Part shown: piece after piece, positions 34,494 through 43,163 of the stretch
Layout of the letters: every line of letters starts with the position of its first letter
How positions within the stretch are numbered: position 1 is the stretch's first letter
From: Roseicyclus marinus
GTDB lineage: Bacteria; Pseudomonadota; Alphaproteobacteria; Rhodobacterales; Rhodobacteraceae
Assembly: GCF_030163795.1 (NCBI RefSeq)
Contig: NZ_JASJOF010000002.1
Span: forward strand, 124,001 to 188,000
Direction: 5' to 3'
DNA length: 64,000 bases
Notes under the pieces: model-generated
What the model saw: only the letters and a program-made list of their open reading frames with translations
Databases searched by the model: none
What the model was told of the DNA's origin: nothing
Position numbers and translations under genes: made by a program

Positions 34494-35921
34494 ATGACCG
34501 ATACACCGCGCTTTTTCGACGAGATGCACCACGGGGACGGATCGCCCCGCCCGCCCTATGACACCTATTGCGGTTGGTTCGGCTCCGAGGATCTGCGCGA
34601 CCTGCGCAAGAAATCCACGGATGCCGAACAGTTCTTTCGCCGCACCGGCATCACCTTCAACGTCTATGGTCAGGCCGAGGCCGATGAACGGCTGATCCCC
34701 TTCGACATCGTGCCGCGCATCATCTCCGCACGGGAATGGGCGCGGCTGACGCGCGGCATCGAACAACGCGTGCGCGCCATCAATGCCTTTTTGCACGACA
34801 TCTACCACCGGCAGGAAATCCTGCGCGCGGGTCGTGTTCCCGTGGACCTGATCGCGCGCAACGAGGCGTTCCTGCCGCAGATGATCGGCATGTCCCCGCC
34901 CGGCAATGTCTACACCCATATCGTCGGCGTCGATCTGGTGCGGACCGGGGAAGATGAATTCTACGTTCTCGAGGACAATGCCCGGACGCCGTCGGGTGTC
35001 AGCTACATGCTGGAAAACCGGGAAACGATGCTGCAGATGTTCCCCGAGCTGTTCACCCGCATCAAGGTGCAGCCCGTGTCCGACTATCCGCGCGACCTGC
35101 GCCGCTCGCTCGCGGCAAGCGCGCCGCCCAATTGTTCGTCCGACTGCACGGTCGCGGTGCTAACCCCGGGCATCCACAACTCGGCCTATTTCGAACATGC
35201 GTTTCTGGCCGACCAGATGGGCGTAGAACTGGTCGAGGGGCACGATATCCGCATCACCGGTGGCAAGGTGCAGATGCGCACGACCCAAGGGTACAAGCCC
35301 ATCGACGTGTTGTACCGCCGCGTCGACGACGATTTCCTCGACCCGCTGAACTTTCGCCCCGACAGCATGCTGGGCGTACCGGGGGTCATGGATGTCTACC
35401 GCGCGGGCGGCATCACCATCGCCAACGCGCCGGGGACGGGCATCGCCGACGACAAGGCGATCTACAGCTATATGCCCGACATCGTGGAATTCTACACCGG
35501 CGAGAAAGCGATCTTGCAAAACGTGCCGACGTGGCGCTGCGGCGACGCAGACTCGCTTGCCTATGTCCTCGATCACCTGCCCGAATTGGTGGTGAAGGAA
35601 GTGCATGGCTCTGGCGGCTACGGGATGCTGGTGGGTCCCGCCGCCTCGAAAAAGGAGCTGGCGGCGTTCCGGGCCAAGTTGACGGCCAAACCGGGCAATT
35701 ACATCGCGCAGCCGACGCTGGCGCTGTCGACCGTGCCGATCCTGACCAAGGCGGGGCTGGCCCCGCGCCATGTCGACCTACGCCCCTTCGTTCTGGTCGC
35801 GCCGGACAAGATCTCGATCACGCCGGGGGGGCTGACACGCGTGGCGATCAAGAAAGGGTCTTTGGTCGTGAACTCGTCGCAGGGTGGCGGCACGAAAGAC
35901 ACCTGGGTGTTGGAGGAATAG
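34494..35921 (+). CDS. Circularly permuted type 2 ATP-grasp protein
   Basis: A 475-residue ATP-grasp enzyme whose segments are circularly permuted (CP-ATPgrasp). Signatures are GSGGYGMLVGP with an ATP-binding glycine loop, HVDLRPFVLVAPD, and LTRVAIKKGSLVVNSSQGGGTKDTWVL near the end. ATP-grasp enzymes join a carboxylate to an amine or thiol through acyl-phosphate; the product here is unknown. This gene with alpha-E, transglutaminase and Anbu genes makes the four-gene cluster seen with Anbu, so it probably makes a peptide-like product handled by the others. Confidence 0.92.
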   Translation: MTDTPRFFDEMHHGDGSPRPPYDTYCGWFGSEDLRDLRKKSTDAEQFFRRTGITFNVYGQAEADERLIPFDIVPRIISAREWARLTRGIEQRVRAINAFLHDIYHRQEILRAGRVPVDLIARNEAFLPQMIGMSPPGNVYTHIVGVDLVRTGEDEFYVLEDNARTPSGVSYMLENRETMLQMFPELFTRIKVQPVSDYPRDLRRSLAASAPPNCSSDCTVAVLTPGIHNSAYFEHAFLADQMGVELVEGHDIRITGGKVQMRTTQGYKPIDVLYRRVDDDFLDPLNFRPDSMLGVPGVMDVYRAGGITIANAPGTGIADDKAIYSYMPDIVEFYTGEKAILQNVPTWRCGDADSLAYVLDHLPELVVKEVHGSGGYGMLVGPAASKKELAAFRAKLTAKPGNYIAQPTLALSTVPILTKAGLAPRHVDLRPFVLVAPDKISITPGGLTRVAIKKGSLVVNSSQGGGTKDTWVLEE

Positions 35922-35925
35922 GGCG

Positions 35926-36867
35926 ATGCTGGGCAAGACCGCTGGCGGCCTGTTCTGGATGTTCCGCTATCTTGAACGCTCCGAAAATACCGCGCGCCTG
36001 ATCGAGGCAGGGTTCCGCATCGCATTGACGCGGGCCGATGGCGATGACGACGAATGGACGAGCGTCCTGCAAACGGCCGCCGTCTCGCATCTGTATTTCC
36101 AGAAGCATGAGCAGATAGACGCTGCGAAGGCGATCGACTTCATGCTGCGCGATATGTCGAACCCGTCGTCGGTGTTGTCGGCCATCGCCGCGGCCCGGAT
36201 GAACGCGCGCCTTGTGCGCACCGCCATCACCCGCGAGGTCTGGGAGGCGGTGAACGACACCTACATGATCCTTAAGCGCGAACTGGCCCGCCCGGTCAGC
36301 GCGCGGGATCTGCCCGAGGTTCTGGCCCTGATCCGTCAGCAATCGGCCTTGGTGCGGGGGGCGATGCACGGCACGATGCTCCGCAACGACATCTTCGATT
36401 TCTGCCGGCTCGGCACGTTCCTGGAACGCGCCGACAACACCGCCCGTATTCTGGACGTGAAATATTACGTCCTTCTCCCGTCGATCAGCCAGATCGGGTC
36501 GAGCCTCGACAATGTGCAATGGGAAACCATCCTGCGCTCTGTCGCGGGGATGCGCGCCTATCGTTGGATCACCCAAGGCGAGACCAGCCCCATCGGCATC
36601 GCGGATTTCCTGATCTTCGACACGCGGATGCCCCGCAGCCTTGCGTTTTCGGCAGGCAAGATCGCGACGAACCTCGCCTATCTCGAAAAGGCCTACGGGC
36701 TCCGCCACCCCAGCCACGACCAGATCGACGTGATCTCGGCCCGGCTTACCCATGGCACCATCGACCGCGTCTTCGAAGACGGGCTGCATGAATTCATCAC
36801 CGATTTCCTGACCGATATCGCCCGTCTTGGGCAGCAGATCGAAACCGATTACCGGTTCTTGGGATAA
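35926..36867 (+). CDS. Alpha-E domain protein
   Basis: A 313-residue, almost wholly helical protein of the alpha-E (DUF403) family. GGLFWMFRYLERSENTARLIEAG at the start and FLERADNTARILDVKYY in the middle are the repeated ER-NTAR motifs typical of the family. Alpha-E proteins always travel with CP-ATPgrasp and transglutaminase-like genes; they are proposed to serve in peptide ligation, with no tested activity known to me. It starts 4 bases after the ATP-grasp stop. Confidence 0.92.
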   Translation: MLGKTAGGLFWMFRYLERSENTARLIEAGFRIALTRADGDDDEWTSVLQTAAVSHLYFQKHEQIDAAKAIDFMLRDMSNPSSVLSAIAAARMNARLVRTAITREVWEAVNDTYMILKRELARPVSARDLPEVLALIRQQSALVRGAMHGTMLRNDIFDFCRLGTFLERADNTARILDVKYYVLLPSISQIGSSLDNVQWETILRSVAGMRAYRWITQGETSPIGIADFLIFDTRMPRSLAFSAGKIATNLAYLEKAYGLRHPSHDQIDVISARLTHGTIDRVFEDGLHEFITDFLTDIARLGQQIETDYRFLG

Positions 36868-36871
36868 ATAC

Positions 36872-37675
36872 ATGCGGCTCAAGATCCTTCACACCACGAC
36901 CTACCATTTCGACATGCCCGTGTCCTATGGCCTGCAACAATTGCGTCTCGTGCCCAAAAGCCGAGCGGGTCAGGCGATCTTGCACTGGAAGATGGAGATC
37001 GAGGGCGGCACGCTGGAAACCGAATTCACCGATCACCACCAGAACCGGGTATCGCTGATTTCCTTCGACCCGCAGGCCAATTCGATCGTCGTGCATTGCG
37101 AGGGAGAGGTGGAGACTTCGGATGTCGCAGGCGTCACGGGGCGGCACGCGGGCTTTGCGCCCCTGTGGTTCTTTCGCGGCGCCACCGATCTGACGCGGGC
37201 CGGGCAAAAGGTCCGGGCCCTGACCCGCGGCCTGAAGGAAGAAGAGAGCGGCGATATCCCCCGGCTTCACGCGCTGTCCGCAAGGGTTCTTGCCGCCGTT
37301 CCCTACGAGATCGGGGTGACCCAATCCAACACCTCCGCCGAGGAAGCGATCGACCTTGGCGGTGGCGTGTGCCAGGACCATGCCCATATCTTCATCGCCG
37401 CGGCTCGGTACATGGGCTACCCGGCACGCTATGTGTCGGGCTACCTGATGATGAACGACCGCGTGCATCAGGATGCCAGCCATGCCTGGGCCGAGGTCTT
37501 TGTCGAACCGCTGGGCTGGGTCGGCTTCGACATCTCGAACGCGATCTCACCCGACACGCGGTATGTCCGTGTCGCGACCGGCCTCGACTACCGCGATGCG
37601 GCCCCGGTCAGCGGTTTGCGCTTTGGCCGATCGGGCGAAGCGATGTCCATCGACATCCAGGTTCAGCAGCAGTAA
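36872..37675 (+). CDS. Transglutaminase-like cysteine peptidase
   Basis: A 267-residue protein. An N-terminal beta domain (MRLKILHTTTYHFDMPVSYG) is followed by the transglutaminase core with the catalytic Cys in GGGVCQDHAHIFIAAAR, His in ASHAWAEVFV and Asp in GWVGFDISN. In bacteria such enzymes mostly cut or transfer amide bonds of peptides. It is the third gene of the Anbu operon. The start is 4 bases after the alpha-E stop. Confidence 0.92.
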   Translation: MRLKILHTTTYHFDMPVSYGLQQLRLVPKSRAGQAILHWKMEIEGGTLETEFTDHHQNRVSLISFDPQANSIVVHCEGEVETSDVAGVTGRHAGFAPLWFFRGATDLTRAGQKVRALTRGLKEEESGDIPRLHALSARVLAAVPYEIGVTQSNTSAEEAIDLGGGVCQDHAHIFIAAARYMGYPARYVSGYLMMNDRVHQDASHAWAEVFVEPLGWVGFDISNAISPDTRYVRVATGLDYRDAAPVSGLRFGRSGEAMSIDIQVQQQ

Positions 37676-37721
37676 TCCTGACCGTGACAGGCGGGGGCAG
37701 GCAGGGGATGGTGGCAGGCGC

Positions 37722-38462
37722 ATGACATATTGCGTGGGGCTCAAGCTCGACCGGGGGCTGGTGTTCATGTCGGACACCCGCACCAATGCAGGCGTCGACA
37801 ACATCAGCGTGTTTCGAAAGATGTTCCTTTGGGAACGAGCCGGCGAACGCTCGGTGACGCTGATGACGGCAGGCAACCTTGCGACCACGCAAGCCGTGGT
37901 GTCCTTGCTGAACGAGCGTGCGAAACCGGCCGACGAACGCGGCGCGCCCTCGATCCTCGAGGCGCAGTCTATGTTCCAGGTGGCCAAACTGGTCGGAGAG
38001 ACCCTGCGCGAGGTCATCTTCGAGCAATCGGGCCGGGCCGGGCCCGTGGCCGACAGCCCGTTTTCCGCGACCCTTATCCTCGGCGGTCAGGTTCAGGGCG
38101 GGGAGCCGCGCCTGTTCATGATCTACCCCGAGGGGAATTTCGTGGAAGCCAGCGCCGACACGCCCTTTTTCCAGATCGGCGAGACGAAATACGGCAAACC
38201 GATTCTCGTACGCGCCTATGATCCGGGCATGAGTTTCGAGGATGCCGTGAAGCTCCTGATGCTGAGCTTCGATTCGACGATCAAGGCGAACCTGTCGGTC
38301 AGCCTGCCGCTGGACCTGCATCTCTACGATGCGGACAGCCTGCGGACAGGTCGCGTCCACCGGATCGAGCGTGACGATCCCTTTTACGAAATGATTTCCT
38401 CGGGTTGGGGCGAAGCCTTGCGCGCGGCCTTCGACAAATTGCCGGCCTATCGGTTGGAGTGA
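37722..38462 (+). CDS. Anbu-type proteasome-like peptidase
   Basis: A 246-residue Ntn-hydrolase of the proteasome/HslV superfamily, in the ancestral beta-subunit (Anbu, BPH) branch. After removal of Met the active threonine is at position 1 (TYCVGLKLDRGLVFMSDTRT), with Asp17 and Lys32 (in FRKM) in the usual catalytic places. It has no propeptide, like Anbu. Relatives assemble into open helical rings and have no known ATPase partner; none is found here. The preceding three genes are the known Anbu companions, so the whole unit probably makes and breaks a special peptide. Confidence 0.9.
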   Translation: MTYCVGLKLDRGLVFMSDTRTNAGVDNISVFRKMFLWERAGERSVTLMTAGNLATTQAVVSLLNERAKPADERGAPSILEAQSMFQVAKLVGETLREVIFEQSGRAGPVADSPFSATLILGGQVQGGEPRLFMIYPEGNFVEASADTPFFQIGETKYGKPILVRAYDPGMSFEDAVKLLMLSFDSTIKANLSVSLPLDLHLYDADSLRTGRVHRIERDDPFYEMISSGWGEALRAAFDKLPAYRLE

Positions 38463-38468
38463 TCGCGG

Positions 38469-38483
38469 CCGCGCCCTGCGCGG
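38469..38483. terminator. Hairpin between the Anbu operon and the convergent monooxygenase gene
   Basis: A perfect stem CCGCGC/GCGCGG with a 3-base loop, 7 bases after the Anbu stop; a second small stem (CGCCG/CGGCG) follows at about 38519. No T-run. Confidence 0.4.
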
Positions 38484-38569
38484 CATCTGAAGGCGCCGCC
38501 TGCCCCGCTTAATGGTTCGCCGCAGAACGGCGTACCGGGTACAATTTCAAAAGCCGCAACCTTGAGCAG

Positions 38570-39733
38570 TTACGCTGTCACGTCGAACCGATGCACCCAA
38601 TCGAACTTTCCCGTCACCACATGTGGCGCGAAGCGTTGCGCGGCGCGCAATGCCGTATGGGCGGCGAACCGAAGCGGTCCCGGCCTCAGATGGTAATTCC
38701 CGGCATTATCATTGGCCGCCTGCACGACGCGCGCGCAGCGCGGGCGGCGCAGCGCCTCGTAGCGCGCCAAAGCGGAACGTGTCTCGGGCTCTTCGGACAG
38801 GCAGCGCGCCAGCACATAGGCATCTTCCAGCGCCATGTTGGCACCTTGCGCCAGAAAGGGCAGCGTAGGATGTGCCGCATCGCCCAAGAGCGCCAGCCGA
38901 TGGTCTTGCCAGACCTGCGCCACCGGATGGCGAAACAGGCCCCAAAGAAACACATCCTCCGCCCGGTCGAGCATGTCCCGCAATTCCGGGCAGAAATCGG
39001 TGAAGGCGCGCGATAGCCGCGCGGGGTCATCCCGGTGCTGCCAGCCTTCGGCGGCCCATCCATCGCGCTCTTCGACCGCCACGATATTCACCAGCCGCCG
39101 GTCGCGCAGCGGGTAGCGCACCACGTGCCGCCCGGGCCCCATGAAGACATGCGCCTCGGGCGCCATGGGCTCGGCCACGGGAATGATGCAGCGCCACGCC
39201 ACCTGCCCGGTGAAGAAGGGCCGCGATTTGGGGTTGAGGGCCAGCCGCGCGGGCGAATGCAACCCGTCGGCGGCGATGGTCAGGCCATGGCGCTCGACCC
39301 GTCCATCCGCCAGCGTCAGTTCGGTCGCCATCGGCCCCGGTGTGATGGCGGCAACCCGCGCGCCCAGCCGGATCGTGACGCCGCGCGCCTCTGCCTCCTG
39401 CGCCAGAAGCTCGACAAGATCGGCCCGATGCACCAGATGCCACGGCTGGTCTTGCCGCGTGAGCGGCATGGTGAACACCTCGGCCCCACGCCGGAAATCG
39501 CGCAACCGCACCGCCTGTGACCGGGGGCTGAGCGCGGCCAACTGATCCGCCACGCCAAGGGCCTGCAACACGCGCCAGCCATTGGGACTGATCTGGATGC
39601 CGGCACCGACCTCGGTGATCCGGGGGGCCTGTTCCAGCACGGTCACGACCGCCCCGCGCGCGGCCAAGGCCAGCGCGGCCGCAAGACCGCCGATCCCGCC
39701 GCCGACGATCGTCACCTCCTGCCCGATCAGCAT
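38570..39733 (-). CDS. FAD-dependent aromatic-ring-type monooxygenase
   Basis: A 387-residue flavoprotein of the salicylate/p-hydroxybenzoate hydroxylase class. The FAD-binding GGGIGGLAAALALAARGAVV at the N-terminus, the DG-type segment ERHGLTIAADGLHSPARLAL, and the second FAD motif LALLGDAAHPTLPFLAQGAN are all there. These enzymes use NAD(P)H and oxygen to add OH to an aromatic or heteroaromatic ring. Substrate cannot be told; no ring-cleavage genes are nearby. It lies downstream of the dksA terminator and probably has its own promoter in the short gap. Confidence 0.9.
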   Translation of the reverse strand: MLIGQEVTIVGGGIGGLAAALALAARGAVVTVLEQAPRITEVGAGIQISPNGWRVLQALGVADQLAALSPRSQAVRLRDFRRGAEVFTMPLTRQDQPWHLVHRADLVELLAQEAEARGVTIRLGARVAAITPGPMATELTLADGRVERHGLTIAADGLHSPARLALNPKSRPFFTGQVAWRCIIPVAEPMAPEAHVFMGPGRHVVRYPLRDRRLVNIVAVEERDGWAAEGWQHRDDPARLSRAFTDFCPELRDMLDRAEDVFLWGLFRHPVAQVWQDHRLALLGDAAHPTLPFLAQGANMALEDAYVLARCLSEEPETRSALARYEALRRPRCARVVQAANDNAGNYHLRPGPLRFAAHTALRAAQRFAPHVVTGKFDWVHRFDVTA

Positions 39734-39749
39734 GTCATCCCCCGATATG

Positions 39750-39774
39750 AAAAGGGCACCCCGAAGGATGCCCC
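39750..39774 (-). terminator. Rho-independent terminator of dksA
   Basis: Leftward: GGGCATCC, loop TTCG, GGGTGCCC, then TTTTC. An 8-base stem with a stable tetraloop and a T-run directly downstream of dksA. Confidence 0.9.
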
Positions 39775-39811
39775 TGATGTGTTCCAGCCAAACCGCCGAA
39801 AGGCAGCGCGG

Positions 39812-40234
39812 TCAGTCGTCGCGATGCACCTTTTCGCGGCGTTCGTGACGTTCCTGCGCCTCGAGGCTCATGGTGGCGATGGGGCGCGCATCCAGCCGCT
39901 TGAGGCTGATGGGTTCGCCGGTCACCTCGCAATAGCCGTATTCGCCCTCCTCGATGCGGCGCAGCGCGCTGTCGATTTTGGCGATCAGCTTGCGCTGGCG
40001 GTCGCGCGTGCGCAGCTCCAGCGCGCGATCGGTTTCCTCGCTCGCCCGGTCGGCGATGTCGGGAATATTGCGCGTGCCGTCCTGAAGCGCCTCGACCGTG
40101 GTCCGGCTCTCGTCCAGCAACTCGTTCTTCCAACTGATCAGCTTACGCCGAAAATATTCGAGCTGACGCTCGTTCATGAATGGTTCGTCCTCGGCGGGAC
40201 GGTAATCCTCGGGCAGAAAATTCTCGGCCTTCAT
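39812..40234 (-). CDS. dksA: DksA-family RNA polymerase-binding protein, single-cysteine type
   Basis: A 140-residue regulator that enters the RNA polymerase secondary channel and, with ppGpp, controls rRNA and amino-acid promoters. The coiled-coil tip motif DIADRA (DxxDxA) is conserved. Canonical DksA has four zinc cysteines; here only one is left (EYGYCEVTG) and the other three positions are Thr/Gly, Arg and Thr-like, so a zinc finger cannot form. Single-cysteine DksA is known in some alphaproteobacteria. The start at 40234 (MKAENFLPEDYRP) is preferred; an in-frame ATG at 40279 is possible. Ends at a strong terminator. Confidence 0.92.
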   Translation of the reverse strand: MKAENFLPEDYRPAEDEPFMNERQLEYFRRKLISWKNELLDESRTTVEALQDGTRNIPDIADRASEETDRALELRTRDRQRKLIAKIDSALRRIEEGEYGYCEVTGEPISLKRLDARPIATMSLEAQERHERREKVHRDD

Positions 40235-40507
40235 GTCGCTCCCCTCAGCGGAGCCGGCGTGGTCTTGTCGGTCTGGCATGACACCCTCCCGGCCCCTCGC
40301 CGCCCGATTACTAGACGACGCGCGGCTTGTCGACACTCTATTGCGTGACCCCGATCAATCCCGCCGGACGACGGCTTGCGTTTCCTTATGAGGCAGGTTT
40401 TTTGCCTTATGCCCGCTGTTTGGGCGTTTTTCCGGCGGAGCCGGAGCCGGCCCTTTCCCCGCAGGGCCCAAGCCGCTACGACTGATCCAAGCAAGGAGAG
40501 CACCGCC

Positions 40508-41353
40508 ATGACCACCCGCTTCGAAGGCAGCGACAGCTATGTGGCGACCGAGGATCTGACCGTTGCGGTCAATGCCGCGGTCACGCTGGAACGTCCGCTT
40601 TTGGTCAAGGGCGAACCGGGCACAGGCAAAACCGAATTGGCCCGGCAGGTCGCGGCCTCGCTCGGGCTTCCGATCCTCGAGTGGCACATCAAATCCACCA
40701 CCCGTGCCCAGCAGGGCCTTTATGAATACGATGCGGTCAGCCGTTTGCGCGACAGCCAGCTGGGGGATGAGCGGGTCAACGACGTGCGCAACTACATCCG
40801 CAAGGGCAAGCTGTGGCAAGCCTTTGAACAGGAGGGGAAATGCGTCCTCCTGATCGACGAGATCGACAAGGCGGACATCGAATTTCCCAACGATCTTTTG
40901 CAAGAATTGGACCGGATGGAGTTCTTCGTCTACGAGACCGGAGAAACGATCCGCGCCCGGACGCGACCCATCGTCATCATCACGTCCAACAACGAAAAGG
41001 AACTGCCCGACGCGTTCCTCAGGCGCTGTTTCTTTCACTACATCCGCTTTCCCGACATGGAGGTGATGAAGCAGATCGTCGAGGTGCATTTCCCGGGCAT
41101 CAAGGCGCAGCTTCTGACCACGGCGCTTACGCAATTCTACGAGATTCGCGAGCAGCAGGGGCTCAAGAAAAAGCCCTCCACCTCCGAGGTGCTGGATTGG
41201 CTGAAGCTGCTTCTGGCTGAAGATCTGTCGCCCGAGGATCTGCGCCGTGACGGCGCCTCGGCGCTGCCCAAGCTGCATGGCGCGCTGTTGAAGAACGAAC
41301 AAGACGTGGCCCTGTTCGAGCGCCTCGCCTTTCTGGCACGGCGGCAAAGGTAA
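40508..41353 (+). CDS. MoxR-family AAA ATPase
   Basis: A 281-residue AAA+ ATPase. Walker A GEPGTGKTE, Walker B CVLLIDEIDK, sensor 1 IVIITSNNEKELPDAFLRRC and sensor 2 in the C-terminal helical part are present. MoxR ATPases act as chaperones for metal centres or complexes, usually with a VWA-domain partner. The CoxE-like VWA gene lies 1.8 kb downstream on the same strand, separated by a DUF2927 lipoprotein and a small membrane protein. AAGGAGA precedes the ATG. Confidence 0.93.
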   Translation: MTTRFEGSDSYVATEDLTVAVNAAVTLERPLLVKGEPGTGKTELARQVAASLGLPILEWHIKSTTRAQQGLYEYDAVSRLRDSQLGDERVNDVRNYIRKGKLWQAFEQEGKCVLLIDEIDKADIEFPNDLLQELDRMEFFVYETGETIRARTRPIVIITSNNEKELPDAFLRRCFFHYIRFPDMEVMKQIVEVHFPGIKAQLLTTALTQFYEIREQQGLKKKPSTSEVLDWLKLLLAEDLSPEDLRRDGASALPKLHGALLKNEQDVALFERLAFLARRQR

Positions 41354-41369
41354 AGGCCCGGTAAACAAA

Positions 41370-41406
41370 TCGCCCCAATCGTTTTCAAAGTATGAAACGA
41401 TGGCGA
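41370..41406 (+). other. Stem-loop downstream of the MoxR gene
   Basis: Left arm TCGCC (41370-41374), 3-base bulge, ATCGTTT; loop of 10; right arm AAACGAT plus GGCGA. Twelve base pairs, but no T-run, 17 bases after the ATPase stop. It could be an end structure or a processing site. Confidence 0.5.
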
Positions 41407-41578
41407 AACAAAGTCCGCGGGGCGGGAGACTTCGGATGGTTCACCGAATTGATGCCACAATCGGTCCGCATCGTGCGATGGAGAAAGCCCACGTTCCGAT
41501 TCCCGCCGGGATTGTCATGACCTTGCCGTTCGCCAGCCTCTCACCGCGCCGTGCTGCGCCGACCGGGTCCGCCCGCGG

Positions 41579-42958
41579 ATGAAAGCCGTGCGTCACCTGG
41601 GCCTCGCGACAACCTCGGCGCTCGTCTTGTCGGGCTGCGTGGCCTCGACCATGCCCGTCGGAGAGATGCCCGAGCGCCGGATGCCGCCCGCCATCGCGCA
41701 GGCCGTGCCGACGATGAGCCAGTTCGGCGCGGCGCAACCGAGCCCCACCACAAGGTCAAATTCCCAGATCGCGGCCGATTTCATGGAGCTGTCGTTCCAG
41801 ATGGAATCGGGACGCCGGATCGAGCGGCTGTCGCGGTTCGAGGGACCGATCACCATCGCCGTCGCGCCGGGCGCGCCCGCCACGCTGTCGCCGGACCTCG
41901 ACCGGTTGATCGACCGCCTGCGGACCGAGGCGCGCATCGACATCCGCCGTGTCGCCCATGGGCAGGAGGCGAACATCACCATCGAGACCCTGCCGCGCGC
42001 CCGGATGCAGCGCATCGTGCCCGAGGCCGCCTGTTTCGTGGTGCCGCGCGTCACGTCATGGGCAGAATTCCGGCGCGCGCGCAATTCGCGTGACATGGAC
42101 TGGACCACGCTCGACAGCCGCGAGCGTGTCGCCGTCTTCTTGCCCAACGATGTCGCGCCGCAAGAGGTGCGCGATTGCCTGCATGAAGAGGTGGCGCAGG
42201 CGCTGGGGCCGCTCAACGACCTGTATCGCCTGCCCGATTCCATCTTTAACGACGACAATTTCCATGCCGTCCTGACCGGTTTCGACATGCTGATCCTGCG
42301 CGCCTATTACGATCCGGCGCTTCGGTCGGGGATGACGCGGGCCGAGGTCGCCGCGGCCTTGCCCGGTATCCTTGCCCGGATCAATCCGCGCGGACAGACG
42401 ATCGGCGGCGGCGGCGCGACCACGCCGACACCGCGCGCGTGGATCGAGGCGATCGAGACCGCGCTGGGGCCGGGGACGCGCGACGGGCTGCGCGTCGCGG
42501 CCGCCGAGCGCGCGGTGTCCATCGCCGTTCAAGAGGGGCTGACGGATGCGCGGCTGGCCTTCAGTTATTTCGCGCTTGGCCGGTTGGCGCTCGGGACCGA
42601 TGTGGAACGCTCGGTGAGCGCCTTTCTGGCGGCCTCCGACATCTACGACGGGATCGCGCCGGGCGGCATTCATTCGGCCCATATCGACATGCAGCTTGCC
42701 GCCTTTGCGCTGAGTTCAGGCCGCGCGGACGAGGCGCTGCGCCTGTCGGGACGTGCGATGCCCGCCGCGACGCAGGCGCAGAATGCATCGCTTCTGTCCA
42801 CGCTCCTGATGATCCGGGCCGAGGCGCTGGACGCGCTTGGCCGGGCGTCGGAGGCGCGTCAGGTGCGGCTCGACAGCCTCGCCTGGGGTCGCTATGGGTT
42901 CGGCAATTCCGCGGCGGTAGGCGCGCGCCTCACAGAGGTCGCTGCGCTTGCGCCGTGA
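41579..42958 (+). CDS. DUF2927 lipoprotein with helical repeats, copy 2
   Basis: A 459-residue paralogue of the lipoprotein at 29.5 kb. The signal peptide MKAVRHLGLATTSALVLSGC ends in a lipobox (LSGC). The DUF2927 domain includes RDCLHEEVAQALGPLNDLYRLPDS and SIFNDDNFHAVLTGFDMLILRAYYDPAL, parallel to copy 1. A second part from about 285 onward is helical and TPR-like, with repeated ALGRLALGTDVERSVSAFLAAS-type stretches. It lies between MoxR and VWA genes, while copy 1 lies in the TelA module. Confidence 0.8.
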   Translation: MKAVRHLGLATTSALVLSGCVASTMPVGEMPERRMPPAIAQAVPTMSQFGAAQPSPTTRSNSQIAADFMELSFQMESGRRIERLSRFEGPITIAVAPGAPATLSPDLDRLIDRLRTEARIDIRRVAHGQEANITIETLPRARMQRIVPEAACFVVPRVTSWAEFRRARNSRDMDWTTLDSRERVAVFLPNDVAPQEVRDCLHEEVAQALGPLNDLYRLPDSIFNDDNFHAVLTGFDMLILRAYYDPALRSGMTRAEVAAALPGILARINPRGQTIGGGGATTPTPRAWIEAIETALGPGTRDGLRVAAAERAVSIAVQEGLTDARLAFSYFALGRLALGTDVERSVSAFLAASDIYDGIAPGGIHSAHIDMQLAAFALSSGRADEALRLSGRAMPAATQAQNASLLSTLLMIRAEALDALGRASEARQVRLDSLAWGRYGFGNSAAVGARLTEVAALAP

Positions 42959-42982
42959 CAATGGACCGGGCGGGACGAGAGC

Positions 42983-43147
42983 ATGTTGAACTTGATCGGA
43001 GGGGCCTGCGGCATCGCGCTGGGGCTGATCGTGGCACGCCGCAAGGGCGGCAACAGGCTTGACCTGCTGCATTACGCCACGATTTTCGGCATCATCGGCT
43101 TTACGATCGGGGCCTTTGCGATGCTTGTGATCCCGGCGCCCGCCTGA
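42983..43147 (+). CDS. Small two-helix membrane protein, 54 aa
   Basis: A 54-residue protein with two hydrophobic segments: MLNLIGGACGIALGLIVA, a basic loop (RRKGGNRLD), then FGIIGFTIGAFAMLVIP. It lies 24 bases after the DUF2927 stop and ends just before the VWA gene. The upstream region has only a weak GAC-GAGA ribosome site. Family unknown. Position suggests co-expression with the neighbouring lipoprotein and VWA protein. Confidence 0.55.
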   Translation: MLNLIGGACGIALGLIVARRKGGNRLDLLHYATIFGIIGFTIGAFAMLVIPAPA

Positions 43148-43163
43148 CATCTTGTCGGGCAAG

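Noticed and set aside
40376-40507. N-terminal extension of the MoxR ATPase
   Set aside because: The frame is open upstream, but AAGGAGA sits just before the ATG at 40508, and the extension would be Arg/Phe-rich without homology to MoxR.
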